64,000 nt of DNA from assembly GCF_002001015.1 (NCBI RefSeq), contig NZ_MUNO01000050.1, positions 102,419 to 166,418 on the forward strand. The letters run 5' to 3'. The position numbers were made by a program, and so were the translations under genes. This stretch comes from Polaromonas sp. A23. Its GTDB lineage: Bacteria; Pseudomonadota; Gammaproteobacteria; Burkholderiales; Burkholderiaceae_C. This document shows positions 37,144 to 45,141 of this stretch, piece by piece. Each line of letters opens with the position of its first letter. The stretch's first letter is position 1. The notes under the pieces were generated by a model. It searched no databases, was not told where the DNA came from, and saw only the letters and a program-made list of their open reading frames with translations.

Positions 37144-37881
37144 ATGGCAAAACGAGTAGCTTACGTAACCGGCGGCATGGGTGGCATTGGTACCGCCATC
37201 TGCCAGCGCCTGCATAAAGACGGTTTCACCGTGGTCGCAGGTTGCGGCCCCACGCGTGACTTCACCAAGTGGATCGACGAGCAAAAAGCACTCGGCTACA
37301 CCTTCTACACCTCCGTCGGCAACGTCGGCGACTGGGACTCCACCGTCGCCGCGTTTGACAAAGTCAAGGCCGAGCATGGCCCAGTGAGTGTGCTGGTCAA
37401 CAACGCCGGCATCACGCGCGACGGCCAGTTCCGCAAGATGAGCAAGGCCGACTGGGACGCCGTCATCTCCACCAACCTCGACAGCATGTTCAACGTCACC
37501 AAGCAGGTGATCGAAGGCATGATCGAAGGCGGCTACGGGCGCATCATCAACATCTCTTCCGTCAATGGCCAGAAGGGCCAGTTCGGCCAGGTCAACTACT
37601 CCACCGCCAAGGCCGGCCTGCACGGCTTCACCATGGCGCTGGCGCAAGAAGTGGCCAGCAAAGGCGTCACAGTCAACACCGTGAGCCCCGGCTACATCGG
37701 CACCGACATGGTCAAGGCCATCCGCCCCGACGTGCTTGAGAAAATCGTTGCCGGCGTGCCAGCCAAACGCCTGGGCACCCCGGAAGAAATCGCCTCCATC
37801 ATTTCGTGGATCGCATCCGACGAAGGTGGCTATGCCACCGGCGCCGACTTCTCGCTCAATGGTGGTTTGCACATGGGTTAA
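37144..37881 (+). CDS. phaB: Acetoacetyl-CoA reductase
   Basis: 245 residues, short-chain dehydrogenase. The cofactor loop is YVTGGMGGIGTAICQRL, then NNAGITRDGQFRKM, and the catalytic YSTAKAG. It reduces acetoacetyl-CoA to (R)-3-hydroxybutyryl-CoA with NADPH. It completes the PHB operon and is followed by a strong terminator. The ribosome binding site is AAGGAG. Confidence 0.95.
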   Translation: MAKRVAYVTGGMGGIGTAICQRLHKDGFTVVAGCGPTRDFTKWIDEQKALGYTFYTSVGNVGDWDSTVAAFDKVKAEHGPVSVLVNNAGITRDGQFRKMSKADWDAVISTNLDSMFNVTKQVIEGMIEGGYGRIINISSVNGQKGQFGQVNYSTAKAGLHGFTMALAQEVASKGVTVNTVSPGYIGTDMVKAIRPDVLEKIVAGVPAKRLGTPEEIASIISWIASDEGGYATGADFSLNGGLHMG

Positions 37882-37901
37882 TGCGCAAGCATTAACTTCG
37901 T

Positions 37902-37930
37902 AAAAAAAACCCGCTTCGGCGGGTTTTTTT
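37902..37930 (+). terminator. Terminator of the phaCAB operon
   Basis: AAAAAAACCCGC, loop TTCG, GCGGGTTTTTTT. Confidence 0.95.
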
Positions 37931-37946
37931 ATACGTTGGAGGCAAA

Positions 37947-38520
37947 GTGGTTTCATCCAAAATCACCGCTATGACCATTCTTCAATCAGCGAATGAATAC
38001 GCGTTGCGAAAGCCAGGTCAAGTGGCGTGGATGCTGCCTTGGTTTCTTCTTATGTTGCCGCTGGCCTGTTTACCTTCCAGCGCAGCGAATTGGCTTTGGG
38101 CGAAGGAGCTGGTACGCGTAGCCACTGAGTGGATTCCGATGATTAATAGCATGTCGTCGAAAGCGACAGATCCGCCATGGGCTAGATTTGCGTTGAGCTG
38201 TTTGTGGGCAAGTGCGCCAATTTGGATTGTTACCGCCGCAATATGTGCAATCCGAACGCTGAAAGCAGGAATTTACAAGCAGGAGCCTTTAGGCTTTAGT
38301 TATTTTTTGAAAGTGTTTTTGGTGTTCGGGGGGGGCGATATTGATTCTCGCGACCATGGAGCCGCGTCCTTGGAAGAGGACTGACATGCTGACATACTTT
38401 TTGTCGGAAAGATTTGGTCTTCTTTGCGTTGGATGGTTGTTGCTTACCTCACTGTTTGTTTTTATCGGATTGGCAATTGCTGTGCCGTTGAGTCGACTGT
38501 TTGGCTATAAATACGACTGA
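37947..38520 (+). pseudogene. Membrane protein gene interrupted (or switched) at a G8 tract
   Basis: A GTG start at 37947 follows an excellent ribosome binding site (TTGGAGGCAAA). The frame runs 145 residues with hydrophobic segments near 28-48 and 90-105, then reaches eight G residues at 38328-38335 and stops at 38384 after a polar, unrelated tail. With seven G the frame continues as VFGGAILILATMEPRPWKRT and further hydrophobic sequence, to the stop at 38520. The total would be about 190 residues with four membrane segments. The gene may be phase-variable, decayed, or affected by a sequencing error. The downstream part could also be read as a separate 44-residue protein from the ATG at 38386. 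Function unknown; base composition is lower in GC than the pha genes. Confidence 0.65.
38386..38520 (+). CDS. Possible small membrane protein (44 aa), alternative to frame restoration
   Basis: Starts ATG two bases after the stop of the G8-interrupted frame, preceded by AGAGGACTGAC as possible ribosome binding site. It encodes one strongly hydrophobic helix (LLCVGWLLLTSLFVFIGLAI). It is either a coupled small protein or the detached C-terminus of the preceding gene; the latter seems more likely. Confidence 0.4.
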   Translation: MLTYFLSERFGLLCVGWLLLTSLFVFIGLAIAVPLSRLFGYKYD

Positions 38521-38626
38521 TGAGGCAGCCTTGTGGTAGCTACTGCAAGGATGAGTTTTGAGTTGAAGCAACCCGGTGTTCCATAGCCAGACGGCGCAAG
38601 CCAGAATTTCCAGAAGAATCAATTAA

Positions 38627-39550
38627 ATGTTCTCTCCCTGCTTTTTGCACCTGCCCACTCGTTTGAAATCATTCTTTCAGGCAACGCTTGTTGTTGGAGG
38701 TTTATGGACCACTTTCGCGCATGCCAAGTTAATAGAAGAAGTCATCAAGGTACCCGTCAAGGTGGCCGACAACTATGGCAAAGAGGTGGCGCAGGACATC
38801 GTCGTCACGCTCTTTTATGACGACGCTGCACCCAAGCCCTATCCCCTGCTGGTGTTGGGGCACGGCAGAGATGGCGAGGCCGCAGGCCGGGCCGCCATGG
38901 GGCGCGCCAGATACTCAGTCAACTCAAGATGGTTCACCCGCCTTGGCTTTATGGTGGCCGTGCCCACCCGCGTTGGTTATGGTGAAAGCGGTGGTGAAGA
39001 TGTTGAATACACAGGCGAGTGCAACCGAAAAAATTACCCGCCTGGTTATGCGGCCGCAGCTGAACAGACATTGAAGGTTCTTGACACCATGCGCCAGCGC
39101 CCTGACGCGTCCAAAGACCGAGCGGTCATCGTGGGCCAGTCTTTTGGCGGCGCTACCGCCATCACGGTAGCCGCTCAAAACCCGCCCGGGGTACAAGCCA
39201 CCATCAACTTTGCCGGTGGCGGTGGCGGCAACCCGAAGACCAAGCCGCAAGACCCTTGCGCTGCGCCGCTGCTTGAACGCATGTTCGCCAACTATGGGAA
39301 AACAGCGCGCACGCCCAGTCTCTGGATCTACACCCAGAACGACATGTACTCCGGCCCCAAGCTTCCCAAGGAGTGGTTTGATGCCTTTAAGGCGGCTGGT
39401 GGCATAGGCGAATACACACTGTACCCACCTCTCGGTGACGATGGACACGGTTTGTTCAGCAAGGCTCCGGAAGTGTGGCATTCGCGTGTGCTGGAGTTTC
39501 TACGCGCCAACGGCTACCCAGATATTCGCGCACCGGAAGTCAAAAAATGA
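38627..39550 (+). CDS. Secreted alpha/beta hydrolase (dienelactone-hydrolase-like)
   Basis: 307 residues. A signal peptide ends near residue 33 (TTFAHA). The nucleophile elbow is VGQSFGGATA with Ser as nucleophile, an oxyanion stretch LLVLGHGRDGEA lies upstream, and the likely His is in GDDGHGLFSKAPE. It should act in the periplasm on an ester or amide; the substrate is unknown. Stands alone, followed by a terminator. Confidence 0.8.
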   Translation: MFSPCFLHLPTRLKSFFQATLVVGGLWTTFAHAKLIEEVIKVPVKVADNYGKEVAQDIVVTLFYDDAAPKPYPLLVLGHGRDGEAAGRAAMGRARYSVNSRWFTRLGFMVAVPTRVGYGESGGEDVEYTGECNRKNYPPGYAAAAEQTLKVLDTMRQRPDASKDRAVIVGQSFGGATAITVAAQNPPGVQATINFAGGGGGNPKTKPQDPCAAPLLERMFANYGKTARTPSLWIYTQNDMYSGPKLPKEWFDAFKAAGGIGEYTLYPPLGDDGHGLFSKAPEVWHSRVLEFLRANGYPDIRAPEVKK

Positions 39551-39624
39551 AGCTGGTGTATTTTTCTTCACCGCATCGGTTGCGCTCAGCGACAGTTTTT
39601 TAGATTGCACGCAGATACTTCTTC

Positions 39625-39647
39625 AAACCCGCTTCGGCGGGTTTTTT
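39625..39647 (+). terminator. Terminator after the secreted hydrolase
   Basis: AAACCCGC, loop TTCG, GCGGGTTTTTT. Nearly the same stem as the phaCAB terminator. Confidence 0.9.
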
Positions 39648-39767
39648 GTTCTTTGGTTCTATCCCGAAGCTGCGCGATAACCCCTTGTTAGTAGCAGCGG
39701 CAATTTAAGTCCCGGTAGGCCATGAAGATCGCCTAACATGGCGAAAAATTCAAGGGAGGACTTCATC

Positions 39768-40448
39768 ATGCGGTTTTTCTTCATGGTGCTTATCGCGACA
39801 GTTTGTGCAGCATCCTCGGTGTGGGCCAAGGCGTACGGCAACTACGACGCGCGCCGAATTCTCACCGTCACCGAAACCCCGACGGGCAAGCGCCATGGCA
39901 TTGACCTGCAGTATCTCGACACCATGCTCGATGACTTGGGGACGCACGCCAAAAACTACCCGCCATCCTTCGACTCCGACCAGGACAAGCAGCGCGCCAC
40001 CCGAGACGCCACTCTGCTGGCTGGCATGTTGGGCATGCTGACACAGGATGCTGGTGCTCACCCCGAGATCCTGTTTCGCGCGGCCACGGTCAACAGCATG
40101 GGCCACAACCTCCAGATCGCCGGTGCTGCTGAAAAGGCCGATGCACTCTTTCAGCGGCTGCTGGTCCTCATGCCAGATCACCCGCGCAGCAACTACGCGT
40201 ATGGTGTCTTTCTCGCCGGTGCTGCAAAGCCTGCTGCAAGCCTTCCCTATCTTGAAAAAGCGCTGGCGGCAGGCGTGGTTGATGCGGGCTATTCCTTGGG
40301 CTTGGTGCACCTGAGCCTTGGCGACAAAACCCGGGCGCTGGAATACCTCGACGCGTACAAGGCAAAAACCCCCGCTGACAAGAATGCCGCCATTCTCATC
40401 GATGCGATCCGCAGCAGTAGGGCCACGGTAAGGCGGGAAGCTCAATAA
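39768..40448 (+). CDS. Exported TPR-type protein of unknown function
   Basis: 226 residues from the ATG at 39768, chosen because GGGAGGA precedes it and because the product then begins with a signal peptide (MRFFFMVLIATVCAASSVWA). The mature part has helical repeats with TPR-like spacing (ADALFQRLLVLMPDHPRSNY, PAASLPYLEKALAAGVVDAG, KTRALEYLDAYKAK). It probably binds a periplasmic protein partner. No closer identification is possible. Confidence 0.65.
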   Translation: MRFFFMVLIATVCAASSVWAKAYGNYDARRILTVTETPTGKRHGIDLQYLDTMLDDLGTHAKNYPPSFDSDQDKQRATRDATLLAGMLGMLTQDAGAHPEILFRAATVNSMGHNLQIAGAAEKADALFQRLLVLMPDHPRSNYAYGVFLAGAAKPAASLPYLEKALAAGVVDAGYSLGLVHLSLGDKTRALEYLDAYKAKTPADKNAAILIDAIRSSRATVRREAQ

Positions 40449-40598
40449 GTTCTCGCGTGTGGCGAAGGCGCGCTTACCGCGTCAAGCAGTGCTTCACATG
40501 GTCAGCACAGACTGCGAGCCAAGTTCGCGAAGGCGATAACCCGCTTCGCGGGATGCCTGACTTGTATTTCTATAGTGATCATCGGCTAGAAGCCCTGG

Positions 40599-40837
40599 AT
40601 CATCTTCCCTTCAGCGTCATTGCCACATCCGACACCCTCAACGTGCGGCAGATGGTCAACACCGCGCGCCCCCTCAACTCCGCCATAGAAATTGTGGTGC
40701 GCACTCACAACGAGGCAGAAGCCAAACTACTCGAAAGCGAAAACGTTGGGGCGATCCTTCTGGGTGAGCAGGAGTTGGCGCAGGCTATGACGCGCCATGT
40801 GTTGGAGAGGTCTACCGCAGGTAGTGCGCACCTTTAG
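40599..40837 (+). pseudogene. C-terminal fragment of a KefB/RosB-type cation:proton antiporter (TrkA-N part)
   Basis: The open frame encodes HLPFSVIATSDTLNVRQMVN, then IEIVVRTHNEAEAKLLESEN, then LLGEQELAQAMTRHVLER. These match the end of the RCK/TrkA-N nucleotide-binding domain of CPA2 antiporters, including the C-terminal helix. The membrane domain and the first half of the TrkA domain are missing, and the sequence upstream in this frame is unrelated. It is a truncated remnant at the edge of the accessory segment. Confidence 0.7.
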
Positions 40838-40909
40838 AACGGCTTTCAAAGAAATTCGCAGATTTTCTTGGTATCGACAATATGCAGTTATCAATGGTTG
40901 GCAACATTG

Positions 40910-42334
40910 CTAACGACCCGCGACTGGGGTTAGCAAAGGCGTCGACGAGCAAACCACGACACGCCTTGCGCCTCTTGTGAGAGCCACGTAGAGATGCTGC
41001 GCAGTCATGCGTTCGGGTTCAAGAATGACCACGACGTCAGCCTCCAGTCCTTTCAGAAGAAGGGTGCTTCCGACGGCGCGCCGGCCCAGCGGCCGCCCCA
41101 GATGGCGGTTTCGCTCGCGGGCTTGCATCGCTGCGCCGATGAATCCGCCTTCGCCCCCTGTTGCTCTCAGCGCCGAGATACAGCAGTGCAGCACTTCGGG
41201 TCGGTAGACGCGCGCACCGTGTTGGTCTGCCAGCGACTGGAGCAGGTTAACCGAGGTCGTGTGACTGGGCGCCGCTACGAACGTCACGGCTGCGGCTTCT
41301 GCAGGTGTCGCGGGCGTGCGGGCTCTGCCGCGCTGTATCGTTTCGACCCGTGCGAGTAAGTTGGCAGTTCCCACACCTGTCATCAGTGAGGTGGCGAACT
41401 CTGCAAGTTGTCGCAGCGCGTCGGGACTCGCTACATCGAACTGGCGGGCGAAGTTCACCAGGTCTTTTAGATCTACCGCCTCGACAGACGTGGCGCCCGG
41501 CGTCTGCATCGTGAGTTGATTCCGTGCATTGACATTGATGGAGTCGCCAATGATAAGAACGCGGCCGTCTCGGTTTGGCGCTGCTGTCCGGGCGGCGGCC
41601 AGTCGCTGCTGCAGTTCCATGCCTTGGGCTAGTTGAACCCATTCGACGCCCCCAGGCGCTCCACGAAGGTCTACCGGTTGGCCGGCTTGCAATAATGCGC
41701 GAACCTGAAGTAGCCAAACGCCTAGTGCTTCCATGCCGACGAGGCGCCATCGCCAGGGAGTTTGTAGCGCTCCGATGGGCGGGAATGCTACCTGCGCTTG
41801 GTTCTCCCAGTGAACCAAGGGGTCCCGGAAGCCAAATATCGCCTGCATCGGGTCACCAAGAATGCAAGTAGGGAGTGTCTGAGCAATGGAGCAGACGATA
41901 GCGTGCTGCGCAGTATTGCAGTCCTGATACTCATCCACCAGCAAGCGCGAGTAAGTTGAGGCAATGGGGTCAACAATGTGACCTGCCTGTAGGAGCTGTT
42001 GCACGGCGCCTCGAATCGCTGGGTAGTCGGTGTTCGGGTTGGCCAACTCAAGTACACGCGCATTAAGGCCTGCGCGAAGCGGAAACTTGGTCGCAAGCCG
42101 CATCGCGAAACCGTCGATGGTGGACACCCTATATGCCGAACTGGGGACGCTGCCGCGCTGAAGCCTGGCGCGTAGAGCCGTGACTCCAGCGTTGGTGTGC
42201 GTCAGCACCAAGACTGGCTTAGCGTCTATGTGCTGGCTGATCGCATCAGCGATGATCTGGGTCTTGCCGCAGCCGGCTGGGGCGGTAACGGAGCCTAGGC
42301 GTGCCTGAAAGATGTCGATTTCAGGTGGCGGCAC
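40910..42334 (-). CDS. gajB: Gabija GajB-like UvrD-family helicase
   Basis: 474 residues from the GTG at 42334, chosen because GGAGGTGG lies 5 bases upstream. A longer ATG frame from 42355 exists but buries that site. Superfamily 1A motifs in order: Walker A TAPAGCGKT near residue 20, VLVLTHTNAGVTAL (Ia), STIDGFA, Walker B VDEYQDC, CILGDPMQAIFGF (III), STLLLKGLEADVVVI (V) and LYVALTRGARR (VI). In Gabija systems GajB senses or processes DNA ends and works with the GajA nuclease. The length fits known GajB (about 490). It overlaps the gajA end by 14 bp. Confidence 0.87.
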   Translation of the reverse strand: MPPPEIDIFQARLGSVTAPAGCGKTQIIADAISQHIDAKPVLVLTHTNAGVTALRARLQRGSVPSSAYRVSTIDGFAMRLATKFPLRAGLNARVLELANPNTDYPAIRGAVQQLLQAGHIVDPIASTYSRLLVDEYQDCNTAQHAIVCSIAQTLPTCILGDPMQAIFGFRDPLVHWENQAQVAFPPIGALQTPWRWRLVGMEALGVWLLQVRALLQAGQPVDLRGAPGGVEWVQLAQGMELQQRLAAARTAAPNRDGRVLIIGDSINVNARNQLTMQTPGATSVEAVDLKDLVNFARQFDVASPDALRQLAEFATSLMTGVGTANLLARVETIQRGRARTPATPAEAAAVTFVAAPSHTTSVNLLQSLADQHGARVYRPEVLHCCISALRATGGEGGFIGAAMQARERNRHLGRPLGRRAVGSTLLLKGLEADVVVILEPERMTAQHLYVALTRGARRVVVCSSTPLLTPVAGR

Positions 42335-44054
42335 TCGTCCACCTCCACAGCACATTCATAATTTCGACGAAGCCCGGTTCGGCACCTGCTATGTGAGGGC
42401 CGACGATATCCTTGGCGATTTCCTGGAAACTGCTCACTGACTTGAACCAGCCGTTCTTGTTGTTGCGAGCGGCAAGTCCCAGCAATGCTCGGCTCGCGGG
42501 TGTGTAGCCGCCATTGAGTCGTTCGGCTTCTATGGCATCCAAGGTGACTTGCCCATGCGACTTCGACATGACGTGCTCAGCCATGAGTTCGCGGCCCACC
42601 ATCTCGTCGGCCTTATTGAGCAGCGCATGCACTGCGTCATTGCTTGAATGGATGAATAACTCATCCTCAAGCGCTAAGCCGGGTCTCCAAGTTAGGTACT
42701 GGCCGCCGGCCGCAACGAATCTCTCCACAAGTCCAACGGTTGCAACTGGCTTGTCCGCGTCAACGAAGACGAGGACGCGATAGCCCAACTTGAGGAACAC
42801 CTCCCCTCGCGTAAAGCATTGATCGGGGCTCCCCCCGCCCGAGTCCACGTATGAGCCTCCGTTTGCCAGGAATGACGTCGCGCCACAGTGAACCCACCAT
42901 TGGTCCATCCCGCGAGCGAATCCGACTTCGCTAGCACCTTCGCAGACGATCACCGACTTGGACAGGAAGGCTTCAGCCGCCTTGCGCAGCGTGCCCTGGA
43001 TGCCGTCATCCGCACCAGCGCATGTCGCCGTGTGCGAGCCCAAACCCTGGCGCAAGACAAAAAGCTGGTTACCGGCGAGTTCCCTAAGCGCCACCGGCGA
43101 ATGGGTTGTCATAAAGACCTGCAGTGGCTCGGCCTCGTCCTTAGCACCGAGTGAGTCGAGCAATCGCATGAGCCGGTGTGGCTCAAGTCCGTATTCGACC
43201 TCGTCTACTAGGGCGACCGTGGCTGCCGCCGCTGCGGCCCTTTGCAACCCCGCGACAAGAAGTCGTCCCGAGCCGGTGCCCAGCGACCGCAGAGGAATGC
43301 CCGTTGCGCTGTGAAGTGCGATAGCACCATCGCCAATCGACACTGAGTGAGCATCAAGTAGCGCCTGAGCGCTTGCACCGACGGCCACGCCTAAGCCGGT
43401 AGCTGTCTGGGTGACCACTTGCAACGTTTGGGCGAGTTGAGGACCAGCCTGCGCACCAAAGGCGGCCCGGGCGGCGCGTCCCGCGCCTGCGAGCTCCAAG
43501 CCAAGGTTCGCACGTTCTTCAGTGAGCCGATTCAACACAGAGCCCCTAGCCCAGGAAAGGTTCGTGTTTGCGTAGGTGCCGATTCTGGCTGGTGCCAGGA
43601 GACTGCGATCCTTCCATGCCAAAGACCGCTCCAGTTGCTGATGGGCTGCGCGGTCGGAATAGAGCAACCAACTGGGCTCTAGGTCGCTCTTGACCTCGAG
43701 CTTCAGCGTCAGAGCCGTTTCCAGGCCCGCGCGCGGCTCGTCTTCAATCTGCCCGGTACCGAAGTTAAATCCGCGAAGGAACTCTCCGTAGGTGTCGATG
43801 TTCTTCAGCGCGTCAGGTAGTGCGCCGAGCGTGACCGCAATCACAATGGTCTGGCTGACGTCCAAGCCGAAGAAGTCCGTGTCGCCGAAAGGTGCGCTCC
43901 TCCTAGCGCCAAGACATAAATCGATCGCATCGAGGATGGTGGACTTGCCGCTGTCTCCCGGGCCAATAAGACAGTTCACGCCGTTGGACGGTGTCCAGTC
44001 GAGCAACTGTATAGATCGGAAATTTCGGATTTCCAGTCGACGGATGCGCGTCAT
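42321..44054 (-). CDS. gajA: Gabija GajA-like OLD-family ATPase/TOPRIM endonuclease
   Basis: 577 residues, the usual GajA length. An ABC-type ATPase half has Walker A GPGDSGKST (31-39), signature LGTGSGRLL (258-266), Walker B VALVDEVEYG (280 onward) and a TTHSP H-loop (316-320). A TOPRIM half follows with CEG (Glu372) and VDAD (Asp432, Asp434), the metal-binding residues. GajA nicks phage DNA when nucleotide levels fall. The two-gene layout with gajB directly downstream is the standard Gabija arrangement. Base composition and codon use differ from the flanking pha genes, consistent with acquisition. Confidence 0.87.
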   Translation of the reverse strand: MTRIRRLEIRNFRSIQLLDWTPSNGVNCLIGPGDSGKSTILDAIDLCLGARRSAPFGDTDFFGLDVSQTIVIAVTLGALPDALKNIDTYGEFLRGFNFGTGQIEDEPRAGLETALTLKLEVKSDLEPSWLLYSDRAAHQQLERSLAWKDRSLLAPARIGTYANTNLSWARGSVLNRLTEERANLGLELAGAGRAARAAFGAQAGPQLAQTLQVVTQTATGLGVAVGASAQALLDAHSVSIGDGAIALHSATGIPLRSLGTGSGRLLVAGLQRAAAAAATVALVDEVEYGLEPHRLMRLLDSLGAKDEAEPLQVFMTTHSPVALRELAGNQLFVLRQGLGSHTATCAGADDGIQGTLRKAAEAFLSKSVIVCEGASEVGFARGMDQWWVHCGATSFLANGGSYVDSGGGSPDQCFTRGEVFLKLGYRVLVFVDADKPVATVGLVERFVAAGGQYLTWRPGLALEDELFIHSSNDAVHALLNKADEMVGRELMAEHVMSKSHGQVTLDAIEAERLNGGYTPASRALLGLAARNNKNGWFKSVSSFQEIAKDIVGPHIAGAEPGFVEIMNVLWRWTSAAT

Positions 44055-44234
44055 GATTGCTCCCCGTTATTCTTGCAAGCATCCTAACCCGACAGGGAGC
44101 TGCCAAACAGATGCGCTGGCACCTTCGGGCTAAAAAGCGAGGTCTTTATCGCTTAAGTAACTGACTATCGATAAGTCAATATTTGCGCTAGTCAGTATTT
44201 ACGAGTTGTCTTCTGTCGCTTCAATACCATAATT

Positions 44235-44291
44235 TGCTCTAAAATTGATAGCTGCTCGCGCCCGTGCAATAAGGGCCAATAGCCAAAATGA
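44235..44291 (+). repeat. Family B repeat upstream of gajA
   Basis: AAATTGATAGCTGCTCGCGC, CCGTGCAATAAGGGCC and AATAGCCAAAATGACC in sequence: one of the best-preserved copies. The whole 44055-44389 gap contains this repeat and AT-rich DNA but no gene I can see; the gajA promoter should be here. Confidence 0.9.
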
Positions 44292-44389
44292 CCAAGAGAA
44301 ATCCGCCGAGGCGTGTTTTCTGAGACAGCTTGGCTGACTATTTCACATGGACGCAATCCTCAGAGTAGGCAGAGCGACGGGCGGATTCA

Positions 44390-45091
44390 CTATGGATTGA
44401 AGAGCCCCCGCGCGGGGTCGAAAGCGATTTTCTTCGTGAAGTCCACCCGGATAGCGCCGGTCTTCAGTTGTTCTTCAAAACGGACAAGTCTCTCGTCCGA
44501 CCACTGCGACAGCATCGCATTGATGGCGTCCGCGTACGCTTGCTTCTCCGCTTCCGAGAAGTTCGCAGCCACCGAACCATCGATTCCGATAAAGGCTGAT
44601 GCGCCGAGCACCCTCACGACCGAAGGGTAAAGCCATGCAAAAACTCGGCACTGGGGCCGGTTCTTGTTGAAGTTAACCAGGTCGGTCAAAAAACCTCCAT
44701 CACAAATTTCACGTCGAGCTTTGGCTGCGATGCGAAGTGCATTGAACTTTGTGCCATCGCACTCGTTCTGCCTGTACAAATCTCCACCTTTTTCGCAGCG
44801 CAAGTATTCGCACTGCGGCTTGTCCGACAGCACCGCATTTACGCATACGCCATAGCAGATGTCATGGCGGTCGCAGGAAGCCTTGAATTCGCATGCCAAT
44901 GGTTTGATCCTGTCCGGAACCAGATAGCTGTTCCATCCGGAGCCGCACCCGTTCGTCATGGGCACGGAAAGGGGCGCGGGTTGTTGAGCTTGCGCGCTCG
45001 CACAGACATACAGCATGAAACCGACTACCAGCAAGACCCTTGTGCCCCCTAGCGCGTTGAGGTCCGTAAATAGCTTTCCGAACAGTCTCAT
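44390..45091 (-). CDS. Secreted phospholipase A2-like protein
   Basis: 233 residues from the ATG at 45091, which has GGAGAAG upstream; an ATG five codons earlier is weaker. A signal peptide ends at ASAQA (residue 35). The mature protein has NGCGSGWNSYLVPD and CEFKASCDRHDICYGVC, with His76-Asp77 as the catalytic pair of the phospholipase A2 CxxHDxCY motif. The many cysteines suggest disulfides. The C-terminal 90 residues carry no known motif. It lies 50 bp downstream of the 999-residue metalloprotease gene and is probably cotranscribed. A function in lipid attack on a host, competitor or own envelope is possible. Confidence 0.75.
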   Translation of the reverse strand: MRLFGKLFTDLNALGGTRVLLVVGFMLYVCASAQAQQPAPLSVPMTNGCGSGWNSYLVPDRIKPLACEFKASCDRHDICYGVCVNAVLSDKPQCEYLRCEKGGDLYRQNECDGTKFNALRIAAKARREICDGGFLTDLVNFNKNRPQCRVFAWLYPSVVRVLGASAFIGIDGSVAANFSEAEKQAYADAINAMLSQWSDERLVRFEEQLKTGAIRVDFTKKIAFDPARGLFNP

Positions 45092-45141
45092 ATACGTCTT
45101 CTCCATAAATTCAGTTTGAATATTGCGTGCTCAAGGTCACC

